From contig BCRI01000029.1 of assembly GCA_001552515.1 (NCBI GenBank), positions 1 through 60,004 of the forward strand: a stretch of DNA of 60,004 nt, read 5' to 3'. The stretch is from Sphaerimonospora mesophila NBRC 14179 = JCM 3151 (GTDB taxonomy: Bacteria; Actinomycetota; Actinomycetes; Streptosporangiales; Streptosporangiaceae). Under the pieces are notes generated by a model, which ran no database searches, was not told where the DNA came from, and saw only the letters and a list, made by a program, of their open reading frames with translations. Both the position numbers and the translations under genes were made by a program. Below are positions 1 through 9,795 of the stretch, one piece after another (the stretch's first letter is position 1; each line of letters begins with the position of its first letter).

Positions 1-51
1 GCCGGTGAGGCAAACGCCGGCACAGCGGGCATCCGGCGGCCACGGAGGTGC

Positions 52-864
52 TCACCGATGGGCCGGCTCTGCACCGTCGTGACCGTCGCGCAGGAAGGCC
101 GCCGTCGCGGAGTCGGCGGGGTAGAAAGATTCGATGGCCAGCTCGGAGACCGTGATGTCGAGCGGCGTGCCGAAGGTCGCCATCATGCTGAAGAACGACA
201 GCTCCCGTCCCGCACGCACGACTCGCATTGGGACGAAGATGGCGCCGGTGCCGGGCAGGTCCACCTCGGGTTCCGGCTGGTCACAGGGATAGTCGCGCAG
301 TTCCGCGTACAGTTCGCCGAGCCGGGGGTCGGCCGTGACCGAAATCTGCCGCTTGAGCCGGCCGAGCAGATGCGCACGCCACTCGCCGAGGTTGACGATG
401 TGCGGGGCGAGCCCTTCGGGGTGGAGGCTGGCCCGCAGCACGTTGGTCAGCAGGTCGGGATCGATGCCCTCGCTGAGCACTCCGATCCCGGCGTTGGCGT
501 CGACCATGTCCCAGTTCCGGTCCACGACCACGGCCGGGTAGGGGTCGTGGGCCGTCAGCAGCCGGCGGATCGCGTCGCACACCGCCGCCATCTCAGGTGA
601 GTCGAGGGTCGACTCCGTGTAGATGGGGGCGTACCCGCCGGCCAGCAGCAGATCGTTGCGTTCCCGAAGCGGGAGATCGAGCTGCTCGGCGAGGTGGAGC
701 ACCATGTCTCGGCTCGGCTGGGCCCGGCCGGTCTCCAGAAAACTGACATGCCGGGTTGAGATCTCGGCCTGGAGCGAGAGCTCCAGCTGGCTCATTCGCC
801 GGTGCTCGCGCCATCGCCTGAGCAACTCGCCGAAGGGCCGCCGGTAGAGCTGGGCTGTGGTCAC
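52..864 (-). CDS. XRE-family transcriptional regulator with MmyB-like ligand domain
   Basis: The 270-aa protein has an N-terminal helix-turn-helix (about residues 10-65, including MSQLELSLQAEIS and RHVSFLETGRAQPSR). The longer C-terminal part, with VVVDRNWDMVDANAG, resembles the MmyB-type PAS-like ligand-binding domain of actinobacterial XRE regulators. Translation starts at GTG 864. It is divergent from the SnoaL-like gene at 985, leaving 120 bp for both promoters. This arrangement is typical of such regulators, which usually control the neighbouring enzyme gene. The ligand cannot be told from sequence. The family call is strong; the regulatory target is inference. Confidence 0.88.
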   Translation of the reverse strand: MTTAQLYRRPFGELLRRWREHRRMSQLELSLQAEISTRHVSFLETGRAQPSRDMVLHLAEQLDLPLRERNDLLLAGGYAPIYTESTLDSPEMAAVCDAIRRLLTAHDPYPAVVVDRNWDMVDANAGIGVLSEGIDPDLLTNVLRASLHPEGLAPHIVNLGEWRAHLLGRLKRQISVTADPRLGELYAELRDYPCDQPEPEVDLPGTGAIFVPMRVVRAGRELSFFSMMATFGTPLDITVSELAIESFYPADSATAAFLRDGHDGAEPAHR

Positions 865-984
865 GCCCCGACGCTATCCGGCGTCCCGGACGCCGGGCGA
901 TTACCTGGCACGTAATCGCCTGACCTCCGGGTCTCGTGACACGGTTCTCACGTCGTAGGACGAGACGGACCACAGGAGTGCGAG

Positions 985-1350
985 ATGAGTGATTACGCCG
1001 CAGCGGCCGCAAGGTACATCGCCGCGTGGAACGAAACGGACACCGAGGCGAGGGCCAAAGCCGTCGCCGGGGCGTGGACCGAGGACGGCGGCTACACCGA
1101 CCCGTTGGCCACCGTCACCGGCCACGAGGACATCGCCGCGGTGATCGCCGGGGCTCAGCAGATGTTCCCCGGCTACGTGTTCACACTGGGGGGCGCCGTG
1201 GACGGTCACCATGACACGATGCGGTTCACCTGGCACCTCGGACCCGAGGGGGCGACGGAGCCGGTCGTGGTCGGGTTCGACGTCGCCGTGCTCGCCGAAG
1301 ACGGCCGGATCCAGAGGGTGTACGGCTTCCTCGACAAGGTCCCCGCCTGA
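985..1350 (+). CDS. SnoaL-like / NTF2-fold protein
   Basis: This 121-aa protein has the size and pattern of SnoaL-like polyketide cyclase and NTF2-fold proteins: an N-terminal helical part (AAAAARYIAAWNETD), a TDPLATVTGHEDI segment, and a C-terminal strand region ending RIQRVYGFLDKVPA. Such proteins are small cone-shaped barrels that bind or isomerise hydrophobic small molecules. The start at 985 follows CAGGAG. The gene faces away from the XRE regulator at 52-864 and is its likely target. The substrate is unknown. Confidence 0.8.
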   Translation: MSDYAAAAARYIAAWNETDTEARAKAVAGAWTEDGGYTDPLATVTGHEDIAAVIAGAQQMFPGYVFTLGGAVDGHHDTMRFTWHLGPEGATEPVVVGFDVAVLAEDGRIQRVYGFLDKVPA

Positions 1351-1792
1351 GATAGGTGCCCCCGAGCGATCCGTGAGACCGCGCCAGTCCCCGACCCTCT
1401 CCGTACGGTATTGCGGGGACTGGCAGGCGGTCGCTGGACAAAAGGGAATCGACGCGACAAATGCCATGGCCGGGTGCCCGTCACCCGGTGCAGGCCCGAC
1501 CTCACTTCGAGGTTCACCGCACAGCCGGTGCCACGCGGATGCGGGCGCGGAAGGTTCTGGAACGGTACAACTTGGGCGATCATGCGCTTTTTGGGGGATC
1601 TGCCCACGCTTCGGGAAGATCCTTGCGATAATCGATCGCCGAGAGGCGGAGTTCGTCCACGAGTGGGTGGTCCCTGTGGGTCCGCTCTCTCATGCTGCTC
1701 TCTTGCCGGGTGTGTCCCGGCGCGTCGCCGATGCGGCGGGGGGTCGTCGTGTCAGCCCGGTTGACCATGAATCTTCGCTGCCCGGGGGAAAG
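1351..1792. other. Intergenic region with one hairpin
   Basis: About 440 bp with no convincing gene: the open frames here lack Shine-Dalgarno sites and good codon use. An inverted repeat at 1470-1488 (CCGGGTG, short loop, CACCCGG) may end transcription from the SnoaL-like gene or be a regulatory palindrome. The right part should carry the promoter of the lipoprotein gene, but I see no clear -35/-10 pair. Confidence 0.45.
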
Positions 1793-3163
1793 GTGCCAGA
1801 GCCAAACAATCTGCGCGATATGACCCATGCCCGCTGGTCGAGACGGGCCGTGCTGCTGGCCGGGGGGCTTCTGGTCACCGGCTGCAGCGACTCCCGCCGA
1901 CCCACCATCCAAAGCGAGGACTACGACTCCTACGGGTCCAACAAGAAGCACCTGCGGGAGATCCTCGAACGCCGCGCGAAGGCGCTGATGGACAAGGACG
2001 AGAAGGGCTATCTCGCCGACCTGGACCAGGCCAACACAAAGCTGGTCCAGCGCGAGAAGTTCATCTTCGACAACCTGCGCCAGTTCGATCTCGCGGAGAT
2101 CCGCTTCATCACCGATCGGGCCACGGAGCGGTCCGAGGGCGAAGGCGGGGACATCCAGTTCCGGCCGGTGATCCGGATCACCAAGCTCACCGCTGACGCC
2201 GGCCCCGGTGACGTCGCCCCGGCCGAGACGTTTCTCTACACCCTGCGCGAGAAGAGCGGCAGGTTCGTGGTGACGGACATCATCGGGGCGACTCGGAAGA
2301 ACTACAAGAAACTGCACCTGGACGGTCCGCTGGCCTATGCGCCGTGGAACACCGACAAACTGCACGTCGTGAAGGTGGGGAAGAAGGTCTGGCTGGTCGG
2401 CGATGAGAGCGTCACCGATCTGGACCGCTACGCCGCCGTCACGGAGAAGGAACTGCGCCTGGTCGAGGGGATGTGGGGCGACCGCCTCAGCTACCCCGGT
2501 CACGTCCTCTTCTTCACCCGGGATCTGGCCAACGTCAAGCAGTGGTTCGATTTCGGCGCGGCCGAGAACTTCCTTCCGGACATCCTCGGCTTCCAGGCCC
2601 GGGAACTGGGCGTCCAGAAGAACGGCATGGTCTACGGCAATGAGTACGCCGCCTCCAGGGTCGTGGTCAATCTGCGAGGCCATCAGGCGTTCGGCAGCGA
2701 CCCCGCGCTCACGATCCGGCATGAGCTGACCCACGCGGTCACCGCACGCGCGACGCTGACCATCGGGGGAGACTACAACCCTCCGACCTGGGCCATCGAG
2801 GGCTTCGCCCGCTACACCGAGACCATCGGGAACACGGCGTCGGCGGCCAGGATCCGCTCCGCCGTGGCCGCCGGAGTCCGGGCCGGCAGGTTCCGCGGGG
2901 TCACTCCCGCGTCGAAGACGTTCTACGGCCGCGACATCGACTTCAACTACTGCCTGGGCTCGACGGTGTTCAGCCTGGCCGAGCGGCTCAAGGGGCGGGA
3001 CGCCGCGGTGGAGCTCTACGCCAGGATCATCAACCACCCCGACTCCCTCGACATGCCGTTCATGCGGCTCCCGGTCTTCGACGGGATCAGCAGGGACGTC
3101 CTCGGGATGAGCAGCGCCTCCTTCCGGAGTCGATGGAACGGCTTCGTCCGGAATGGAGGGTGA
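1793..3163 (+). CDS. Lipoprotein with gluzincin-like metallopeptidase motif
   Basis: The sequence opens with an Arg-Arg signal peptide (WSRRAVLLAGG) and a lipobox LVTGC, so it is predicted to be lipidated at Cys31 and anchored outside the membrane. A HELTH motif (about residues 310-314) is followed about 22 residues later by WAIEGFARYTE. This HExxH plus downstream Glu layout fits gluzincin zinc peptidases. The N-terminal half looks like a substrate- or wall-binding region and I do not recognise it. I chose GTG 1793 because GGGGGAAAG precedes it; ATG 1820 is the alternative and lacks a ribosome site. The gene is one base upstream of the next, so probably co-transcribed. Peptidase activity is inferred. 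Confidence 0.72.
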   Translation: MPEPNNLRDMTHARWSRRAVLLAGGLLVTGCSDSRRPTIQSEDYDSYGSNKKHLREILERRAKALMDKDEKGYLADLDQANTKLVQREKFIFDNLRQFDLAEIRFITDRATERSEGEGGDIQFRPVIRITKLTADAGPGDVAPAETFLYTLREKSGRFVVTDIIGATRKNYKKLHLDGPLAYAPWNTDKLHVVKVGKKVWLVGDESVTDLDRYAAVTEKELRLVEGMWGDRLSYPGHVLFFTRDLANVKQWFDFGAAENFLPDILGFQARELGVQKNGMVYGNEYAASRVVVNLRGHQAFGSDPALTIRHELTHAVTARATLTIGGDYNPPTWAIEGFARYTETIGNTASAARIRSAVAAGVRAGRFRGVTPASKTFYGRDIDFNYCLGSTVFSLAERLKGRDAAVELYARIINHPDSLDMPFMRLPVFDGISRDVLGMSSASFRSRWNGFVRNGG

Positions 3164-3164
3164 G

Positions 3165-3839
3165 ATGTCCATGACGCCTCCCGGGCCGCCCACGGGACAG
3201 CCGGAAGGCCCGCCCCCCGGACGACCATCCGGTCCGCCGCCCGGTCAAGCGCCTTCGGCGGCGGGCCCCTCGCTTCCCGGCACGACACCCGATCCGGCGC
3301 CAGGCGGGGGCCGTTCCCGGCGCGGGCTCGTGGTCCTCCTGGTCGGCCTGGTCGTCTTCCTGGCCGCCGGCGGCGGCGCGTACGCGCTCGCGCGCAACTA
3401 TCGCGCCAATCAGATGACGCAGGACTGCGGCAGTTCCCATGCCTGCATTCCCGGGCTCAAGGTCGCCACCCTGACGGAGGCGTTGAAGGACCGGGGACAC
3501 AGGTGTGTGGAGGAGACCTCGTCGTGGCACTGCGACATGGTGATCGGCCGGGTGTATTTCGACCTCTGGTTGCAGTCCTCCGGGGGCTATGTCTATTCGA
3601 TTTCCATCAGGCTCCACCGGATGGACGACAAGGCGCTGGCCGGCACCGGGCTCTCCTACCTGTCGTGGTTCGGCGCCCTGCCGTTCCGGGACGATCCCGT
3701 GTTGACGAAGGAGATCAAGGGCTGGATAGCCCAGCAGATCGAGAACGACAAGGACACCAAGGCCACCATCGGCGACTACGAGTACGTCTTACAACGCCCT
3801 GAGGCGGAAAGCGTCGAGTTCAGCATCCAGGAGAAATGA
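3165..3839 (+). CDS. Proline-rich single-pass membrane protein
   Basis: About 224 aa. Residues 4-50 are Pro/Gly-rich and probably cytoplasmic. A transmembrane helix spans about 53-76 (RGLVVLLVGLVVFLAAGGG). The extracytoplasmic part of about 145 aa has four cysteines (DCGSSHAC and RCVEETSSWHC) that could form disulfides. ATG 3165 is chosen because GGAGGG ends five bases before it; an in-frame ATG at 3153 overlaps the upstream gene. It sits tightly between the lipoprotein gene and the next membrane protein gene, so the three are likely an operon. Function unknown. Confidence 0.75.
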   Translation: MSMTPPGPPTGQPEGPPPGRPSGPPPGQAPSAAGPSLPGTTPDPAPGGGRSRRGLVVLLVGLVVFLAAGGGAYALARNYRANQMTQDCGSSHACIPGLKVATLTEALKDRGHRCVEETSSWHCDMVIGRVYFDLWLQSSGGYVYSISIRLHRMDDKALAGTGLSYLSWFGALPFRDDPVLTKEIKGWIAQQIENDKDTKATIGDYEYVLQRPEAESVEFSIQEK

Positions 3840-3841
3840 CG

Positions 3842-4708
3842 ATGGCCGCGCGACCCGGACCTTACTCACCCGACGGTAGGTTCTGGTGGGACGGCACGGC
3901 CTGGCAGCCGGTGCAGCCGCCGCCTCCCGACCCCGCCACGGGACAGCCTCATCCTCAGTCTCATCCTCAGCAACAGCAGCAGCCCGCCGCGCCGTACCAG
4001 CCGCCTCCGCCGCAGCCGCAGTACGGCCCTCCCGGGCAGCCCGGGTTCCAGCGGCAGGGGTTCCAGCAGCACGGATTCCAGGCGCCGCCCGGATATCCCG
4101 TCCCGCCGGGAGGCGGCACGCCCCGCCCGCCCAGGTCAAGGTCGGGATTCGTGCTGCTGACCATCGGTACGGCGATCGCGGCCCTGGTGCTGGGCGGCAT
4201 CATCGGCGGTGTCGTCGGATTGACGACGACCAAGCCCAAGGGTGAGAACGTCGTGCCCGCGTTCGCGGAGAAGTTTCCCGACGCCGATGCGCAGTATCTG
4301 CCCGGCGTGACCCTCTCCATGATCGTCGACGACTGGATGAAGACCGCCAACAAGTGGAAGTGCACCAAGGACCCCAACGTGGAGGATCTCTACAGCCGGG
4401 CCAAGGCGCAGATCAAGTGCGAACCCCCGGACGACCGCGGCGACATGTACGTCGACATTGAGTACGACGCCGACGACAAGATCAAGGTGGTGGAGGCGAG
4501 CTGCTGGCTCGGCGTCCACACCAAGGCGTGCAAGAGCCTCGCGGCCACGATGGCCGACGCGGTGCTGGCCGCCCAGCCCAAGCTGCGTAAGCAGGCACAG
4601 AAGTGGGCGGAGCAGAACTCGGGCAGCGAGCGGGCGACGACCATCGGCGGCATCCGGTTCGAGGGCAACCTGGACCCGAACGGCATGCAGGCCCTGCCCG
4701 CTATCTGA
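3842..4708 (+). CDS. Membrane protein with DUF2510-like N-terminal motif
   Basis: The N-terminus (PYSPDGRFWWDGTAWQPV) matches the short Trp-rich DUF2510-type motif found at the start of many actinobacterial membrane proteins. A Pro/Gln-rich linker follows to about residue 100, then one transmembrane helix (about 101-127) and a 160-aa extracellular region with four cysteines (KWKCTKD, IKCEPP, ASCWLG, KACKS). ATG 3842 is preferred because AGGAG lies eight bases upstream; the ATG at 3836, which overlaps the previous stop, has only two bases of spacing. The architecture parallels the preceding protein, suggesting related surface roles. Confidence 0.75.
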   Translation: MAARPGPYSPDGRFWWDGTAWQPVQPPPPDPATGQPHPQSHPQQQQQPAAPYQPPPPQPQYGPPGQPGFQRQGFQQHGFQAPPGYPVPPGGGTPRPPRSRSGFVLLTIGTAIAALVLGGIIGGVVGLTTTKPKGENVVPAFAEKFPDADAQYLPGVTLSMIVDDWMKTANKWKCTKDPNVEDLYSRAKAQIKCEPPDDRGDMYVDIEYDADDKIKVVEASCWLGVHTKACKSLAATMADAVLAAQPKLRKQAQKWAEQNSGSERATTIGGIRFEGNLDPNGMQALPAI

Positions 4709-4945
4709 CGATCACGGCGGCCACGGGCCGGGGTGGACGGGGGCGGGGGCTCCGACATTCCGGCCCGAGCACGGCACGCCGCCTCCGATCCGCCGACGCT
4801 CGATCGGGCAAAAAATACAAAGTGCCGTTCTGGCGGGATTTGTAGCTAGAGAACCGTTAGATAACTGTTTGACCGAGTCGATCTTCCCGCGACGAGATCG
4901 TTGGTTAATGTGATCTCGACCTGGTCGAGGGGGAAGGCGGGGGCG

Positions 4946-6760
4946 ATGACCACGGGTGGGTCGGAGGCGTCTCTCGGGAGCGGATACGTGCTCCTGGACG
5001 AGATCGGCGCCGGGGCGATGGGGAGCGTCTGGCGGGCGCGGCATCGGGCCACCGGGGAGATCGTCGCGGTGAAACTACTGCGGGACGGCCTCACCGGCGA
5101 CCAGGATCTCGTCCTGCGATTCGTCCAGGAACGCAACGTGATGCGGGCCTTACGGCATCCCAACATCGTCACGGTACGCGACTTCGTCATCGAGGGGGAG
5201 CGCCTCGCCCTCGTGATGGACCTGGTCGAGGGCGGAAACCTCCGTACGCTGCTGCGGCGGTACGGCACGCTGCCGCCGGCGGAGGCCGTACGCCTGATGG
5301 CCCAGGTCGCCGACGCACTGGCGGCCGCCCACGCGAACGGGGTGGTGCACCGGGACGTCAAACCGGGCAACATCCTGATCGAAGCGGCCACCGGGCAGGC
5401 CCGGCTCACGGACTTCGGCGTCGCCCGCATCGTGCACGGGCCGGGCCTCACCCAGACCACCTCGATCATCGGCACGCCGACGTACCTGGCCCCCGAGGTG
5501 GCGGGCGGCGGCGCGCCCACGCCGGCGGTGGACGTCTACGCCTTCGGCCTGATCCTGTACGAACTGCTGGCCGGCCGCCCGCCCTTCGTCGGCCACCATC
5601 CGATCGCCGTGCTCCAACAGCATGCGACGGCCGCTCCCCGGCGGCTGCCCGGGATGCCCGACTCACTGTGGTCGGCCATCTCGGTCTGCACCGCCAAAGA
5701 TCCGGCCGAGCGTCCCGTCATCGGACAGGTGGCGGCGGCACTGCGCGAGGCGGCGCCGTCGCTCGCGGGGCTGCCCGCGCTGCCCCGGGTCTCCTGGGAA
5801 GACCCGCCGTCCGCCACCACCGAGCCGGGCGTGGGCGGGTACGCCGCCGCGGCGCATCCGTCCGCCGGCGCCGGTACGGCCCCAGGCGGCGGGAGCACGT
5901 CCGGCGGGGGAGAGCCGCCGGCGGCGGACGCCGATGCCCCGGGCGGCCCGGCGCCGGCGCGACGTGAGCGGTCCCGGCGGCGCATGGTCGTCACCGGTGC
6001 GTCCGCCATGGCCCTGGCGCTCAGCGCGGTGGCGGTGGCCCTCGTGGCCCCGTGGCGTACCGACATCGGGCCGACGGAGAATCGGGCCGTCGCGGCGGAC
6101 ACCTTGGCCAGGCCCGCCGGCGGTGAGATCACCACGGCGCCTACGCCGTCCGTTCCGCTGACGACCCTGCCGACGCCCTCGGGCGAGGCCCGGCCGAAGC
6201 GGACCCGGACCGTGGAGCCGCCGGTCGCGGACCCCGTGAGCAGCGCCCGCCCCAGGCCGGTTCGCACGACGGCCGCGCCGAAGGAGCAGGAAAAGCCGAA
6301 GGCGCGGTCCACCCCGACGCGCTCACCGGTGCGCAGCACGACGAGGCCGAAGGCCGAGCCGACCGGCGGTGACTCCCAAGCGCCCGACACGATCCGGCGG
6401 GAACCGGAGCTCGAGTGGCGCTGCCGGGCGTGGTTCTCCCCCGCTCCCGGTGTCGAGATCTCGCCCTGCATGGCCATGGTGGGTGACGTCTTCCACCTGC
6501 TCGGGCGGGTACGCGGCAGCAGCTCGGTCCGCTCCGACATCCACATCGAGCTCTTCGACTCGACCAGGGACGTCGCCGTCTCCCCGCCGCACGTCTGCGC
6601 CGGTGTCGCGCCTCCGGGCGACGGCTCGATCGTCACATGCGGGCCGGTGACCGCCACGGCTCCCCGCACCGGAGGGAACCTGCACAATGCCCGGCAGCGA
6701 TGGCGGAAGAGCGGCGAGTCCTCCCTCAAGAGCGTGGAGAGCCCGTCGGTTCCCTGGTGA
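4946..6760 (+). CDS. Transmembrane Ser/Thr protein kinase (PknB-type)
   Basis: A complete eukaryotic-type kinase domain occupies about residues 10-275: glycine loop GAGAMGSV, VAVK lysine near residue 43, HRDVKPGN with catalytic Asp near 137, DFG Asp near 156, and GTPTYLAPEV activation segment. A Gly/Ala/Pro-rich juxtamembrane region, one transmembrane helix (about 347-369) and a Thr/Pro-rich extracellular stalk follow. The C-terminal module of about 110 aa starts at EWRCRAWFSP and has four cysteines. There are no PASTA repeats, so the sensor is different. The start at 4946 follows a G-rich site and begins just before the kinase fold. The envelope proteins upstream are candidate partners, by position only. 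Confidence 0.93.
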   Translation: MTTGGSEASLGSGYVLLDEIGAGAMGSVWRARHRATGEIVAVKLLRDGLTGDQDLVLRFVQERNVMRALRHPNIVTVRDFVIEGERLALVMDLVEGGNLRTLLRRYGTLPPAEAVRLMAQVADALAAAHANGVVHRDVKPGNILIEAATGQARLTDFGVARIVHGPGLTQTTSIIGTPTYLAPEVAGGGAPTPAVDVYAFGLILYELLAGRPPFVGHHPIAVLQQHATAAPRRLPGMPDSLWSAISVCTAKDPAERPVIGQVAAALREAAPSLAGLPALPRVSWEDPPSATTEPGVGGYAAAAHPSAGAGTAPGGGSTSGGGEPPAADADAPGGPAPARRERSRRRMVVTGASAMALALSAVAVALVAPWRTDIGPTENRAVAADTLARPAGGEITTAPTPSVPLTTLPTPSGEARPKRTRTVEPPVADPVSSARPRPVRTTAAPKEQEKPKARSTPTRSPVRSTTRPKAEPTGGDSQAPDTIRREPELEWRCRAWFSPAPGVEISPCMAMVGDVFHLLGRVRGSSSVRSDIHIELFDSTRDVAVSPPHVCAGVAPPGDGSIVTCGPVTATAPRTGGNLHNARQRWRKSGESSLKSVESPSVPW

Positions 6761-6775
6761 GGTCTCCCGCTGAGC

Positions 6776-6799
6776 TCCCCTGGGAAGTCCCCTGGGAAG
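6776..6799. repeat. Two 12-bp tandem repeats
   Basis: TCCCCTGGGAAG occurs twice head to tail just after the kinase stop codon, followed by a degenerate third copy (TTCCCGGCGAGG). It lies between the convergent kinase and lpdA genes. No function is evident. Confidence 0.6.
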
Positions 6800-6843
6800 T
6801 TCCCGGCGAGGTTCCGGTGAGATCCTCCAAGTGAGACCACCGC

Positions 6844-8244
6844 TCACATGTTGATCATGTGGCCCGCGAGACCGTGGACGGCCTCCTTGACCGCCTCGCT
6901 CAGCGTGGGGTGGGCGTGGACGTTGCGCGCCACCTCGTGGACGGTCAGATCCCACTGCTGGGCCAGGGTCAGCTCGGGCAGCAGCTCGGTGACGTCGGGA
7001 CCGATCAGATGGGCGCCGAGCAGCTCGCCGTGCTCGGCGTCGCTGAGGATCTTGACGAATCCCGCCGTGTCGCCCAGGCCGTGCGCCTTGCCGTTCGCGC
7101 TGAACGGGAACTTGGCGACCTTGACGTCGAAGCCGCGCTCGCGCGCCTGCGCCTCGGTGAATCCGAAGCTCGCGATCTGCGGCTGGCAGAAGGTCGCCCG
7201 AGGGATCATCACATAGTCGAGCTCCATCGTCTCCGCGTCCGCGATCGTCTCGGCCGCGACGATGCCCATGGCCTCGGCCGCGTGGGCGAGCATGAGCTTG
7301 GCCGTCACGTCCCCGATCGCGAAGATGTGCGGCACGCTCGTACGGCACCGCGCGTCGACGTCGATGGCGCCCCGGTCGGTGAGCCGTACGCCGGTCCGCT
7401 CGAGGCCGTAGCCCGCCACCCGCGGCTGGAACCCGATGGCCTGCATGACCTTGTCCGCCTCCAGGACCGAGGTGGCGCCGTCACGTGACACCGTCACCCG
7501 CACCTTCTCGCCCGAGTCGTCGATGGACTCGACCCGGGTCGACGTCAGCACCTCGATGCCGAGCCGCTTGTAGCGCCGGGCCAGCTCGGCCGACACCTCC
7601 GCGTCCTCGAGCGGCACCATGCGGTCGAGGAACTCCACGATCGTCACCTTGACGCCGTAGCTGTTCAGCACGTACGCGAACTCGACCCCGACGGCGCCCG
7701 CCCCGGCGATGACGATGCTCTCCGGCAGCTTCTCGGTGAGGATCTGCTCCTCGTACGTCACGATCCGCTCGGTCACCGAGGTGCCGGGCAGGAGGCGGGT
7801 CGTCGCCCCGGCGGCGATGATGCAGTGGTCGAAGGTGACGGTGCGTTCGCCCCCGTCGGAGTCCGCCACCCGCAGGGTGTGCGGATCGGTGAAGACGCCG
7901 CGGCCCTGATATTCGGTGATCCCGTTCTTCTTCATCAGGTAGTGCACGCCCTTGACGCGCCCGTCCGCGACCTTGCGACTGCGCCGGAACGCCTCGCCGT
8001 AGTCGAAGGTCAGGCTGCCCTCGACGCCGATGCCGAACGTCTTGGCATCGTGGGTGAGCAGATGGACGAGCTCGGCGTTGCGCAGCAGCGCTTTCGAGGG
8101 AATGCAGCCCACGTTGAGGCAGACCCCGCCCCAGTAGCGCTCTTCGACGATCGCCGTGCTGAGCCCGAGCTGGGCCGCCCGGATCGCCGCGACGTATCCG
8201 CCGGGGCCCGCGCCGAGGACAACGACATCGTAGTGATCGCTCAT
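6844..8244 (-). CDS. lpdA: Dihydrolipoyl dehydrogenase (E3)
   Basis: This 466-aa flavoprotein reoxidises dihydrolipoamide on 2-oxo acid dehydrogenase complexes and the glycine cleavage system, reducing NAD. It shows the FAD motif GAGPGG (residues 11-16), the redox-active disulfide in [10 protein letters not shown] (Cys42 and Cys47), the NAD-binding [11 protein letters not shown], an FAD-contacting FAIGDV motif and the C-terminal [10 protein letters not shown] with catalytic His. The start at 8244 has AGGG upstream; longer in-frame starts would add unrelated residues. It is not next to its likely partners, the E1/E2 genes at 36-39.7 kb. Confidence 0.96.
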   Translation of the reverse strand: MSDHYDVVVLGAGPGGYVAAIRAAQLGLSTAIVEERYWGGVCLNVGCIPSKALLRNAELVHLLTHDAKTFGIGVEGSLTFDYGEAFRRSRKVADGRVKGVHYLMKKNGITEYQGRGVFTDPHTLRVADSDGGERTVTFDHCIIAAGATTRLLPGTSVTERIVTYEEQILTEKLPESIVIAGAGAVGVEFAYVLNSYGVKVTIVEFLDRMVPLEDAEVSAELARRYKRLGIEVLTSTRVESIDDSGEKVRVTVSRDGATSVLEADKVMQAIGFQPRVAGYGLERTGVRLTDRGAIDVDARCRTSVPHIFAIGDVTAKLMLAHAAEAMGIVAAETIADAETMELDYVMIPRATFCQPQIASFGFTEAQARERGFDVKVAKFPFSANGKAHGLGDTAGFVKILSDAEHGELLGAHLIGPDVTELLPELTLAQQWDLTVHEVARNVHAHPTLSEAVKEAVHGLAGHMINM

Positions 8245-8500
8245 ATATCGGACCCTACGTGGACCGGTCTCGGCCCTCCACATCCGGGAGGCGGCGACCG
8301 CCCCGGGATTCCGCAGGCGGCGGGGCATCTTACCAAGGCACCCCCTCGCCCCGGTTAAACTACCCGAAAACGAGACCAAAGCGTCGCCTTGTTAGTTTTC
8401 ATAACTGCGGCGGTCGAGCCATGGCGAACCCTCCACGCCGTACGGGATCCCACGTCTGTCAAAGCAAGGGAAGATCACCTACTAGCCCTACGGAGGACGC

Positions 8501-9709
8501 ATGCTCTCCCCGGACTCGGCCGCGGTCGTCCGCGCAACCCTGCCGGTCGTCGGCGACGCCATCGAGAAGATCACCGCCACCTTCTACGACGACATGTTCG
8601 CCGACAATCCGGAGTTGCTGCGTGACCTGTTCAACCGGGGCAACCAGGCCAACGGTGAGCAGCGCAAGGCCCTGGCCGGCTCGATCGTCGCCTTCGCCGC
8701 CATGCTGGTGAACCACCCCGGCGAGCGGCCAGACGTCATGCTCGCCAGGATCGCGCACAAGCACGTCTCGCTGGGCGTCACCCCCGAGCAGTACAACATC
8801 GTCCACAAGTATCTGTTCGGCGCCATCGCCGAGGTGCTCGGCGATGCCGTCACCCCTGACGTCGCCGCGGGCTGGGACGAGGTCTACTGGCTCATGGCCG
8901 AGGCGCTGATCAATCTGGAGACCGGCCTCTACCGCGAGACGCGCCGCGGGATCGGACAGGTCTGGCTGCGGGCGCGGGTGCTCGAACGGCGGCGCGAGAC
9001 GCGCGACGTGATCTCCCTCACGCTGCGGCCCGAGGCCCGGCTGCCCTTCCGGCCGGGGCAGTACGTCAGCGTGGCCGCCCCCCTGTCGGACGGGGCCCGG
9101 CAGATCCGCCAGTACAGCCTGTCGTCCGCCCCCGCCCGGGACGACTGGCGTATCACGATCAAGCGCGTGTACGGCGACGCCGGGCCGGACGGCGAGGTGT
9201 CCAACTGGCTGCACGCCAACGTCGAGGTCGGCGACGAGCTGATGGTCTCGGCCCCGTTCGGCGAGATGACCCTCGCCGACGGCGACGCCCCGCTGCTGCT
9301 GGCCTCGGCCGGCATCGGCGTCACCCCGATCCTCTCGATGGTCGACCACCTCGCCGCGATCGGATCCACCCGCCGGGTGACCGTCGCCCATGCCGACGGC
9401 GCCGCGGCCGACCACGCCCACCGCGATGAGCTCATCCGACTGGTCGAGACGCTGCCCGGGGCCGCACTGCATCTCTGGTACGAGCGGGTGGACGCCGCCT
9501 CCGGCGGCGCTCCCGCCGGTCCCGAGCCCCGGACCGGCCTGATGGACCTCGCCGGCGTCGACCTGCCGGAGGGTGTGGTCGCCTACCTGTGCGGGCCGCT
9601 GCCGTTCATGCGGAGCGTGCGCACCGACCTGATCGCGCGCGGCGTGCCCGCTTCACGGATCCACTACGAGGTGTTCGGCCCCGACCTCTGGCTGGCCGAC
9701 GCCGACTGA
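8501..9709 (+). CDS. hmp: Flavohaemoprotein (nitric oxide dioxygenase)
   Basis: 402 aa with the three-part flavohaemoglobin layout. The N-terminal globin has B10 Tyr29 and a proximal-His region AHKHVS near residues 85-89. A ferredoxin-reductase FAD domain contains RQYSLSSAP, and a NAD domain contains GIGVTPILSM and YLCGPLPFM. The enzyme converts NO to nitrate using O2 and NAD(P)H. The start at 8501 has GGAGG eight bases upstream. It is divergent from lpdA; the 256-bp gap is where an NsrR-type or redox regulator would bind, but I could not identify a site with confidence. Confidence 0.93.
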   Translation: MLSPDSAAVVRATLPVVGDAIEKITATFYDDMFADNPELLRDLFNRGNQANGEQRKALAGSIVAFAAMLVNHPGERPDVMLARIAHKHVSLGVTPEQYNIVHKYLFGAIAEVLGDAVTPDVAAGWDEVYWLMAEALINLETGLYRETRRGIGQVWLRARVLERRRETRDVISLTLRPEARLPFRPGQYVSVAAPLSDGARQIRQYSLSSAPARDDWRITIKRVYGDAGPDGEVSNWLHANVEVGDELMVSAPFGEMTLADGDAPLLLASAGIGVTPILSMVDHLAAIGSTRRVTVAHADGAAADHAHRDELIRLVETLPGAALHLWYERVDAASGGAPAGPEPRTGLMDLAGVDLPEGVVAYLCGPLPFMRSVRTDLIARGVPASRIHYEVFGPDLWLADAD

Positions 9710-9795
9710 TCCGGCCGGTCCGCGTTTCCTGCCACCGGCGTTTCCCCGGCGAGCCCGGGTAGGGCGTGAGGCTGAGAAGGAACGAGGGAGGAGAA

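Noticed and set aside
1211-1792. N-terminal extension of the HExxH lipoprotein
   Set aside because: The signal peptide and lipobox begin only after 1793; the extension overlaps the SnoaL-like gene and looks non-coding.
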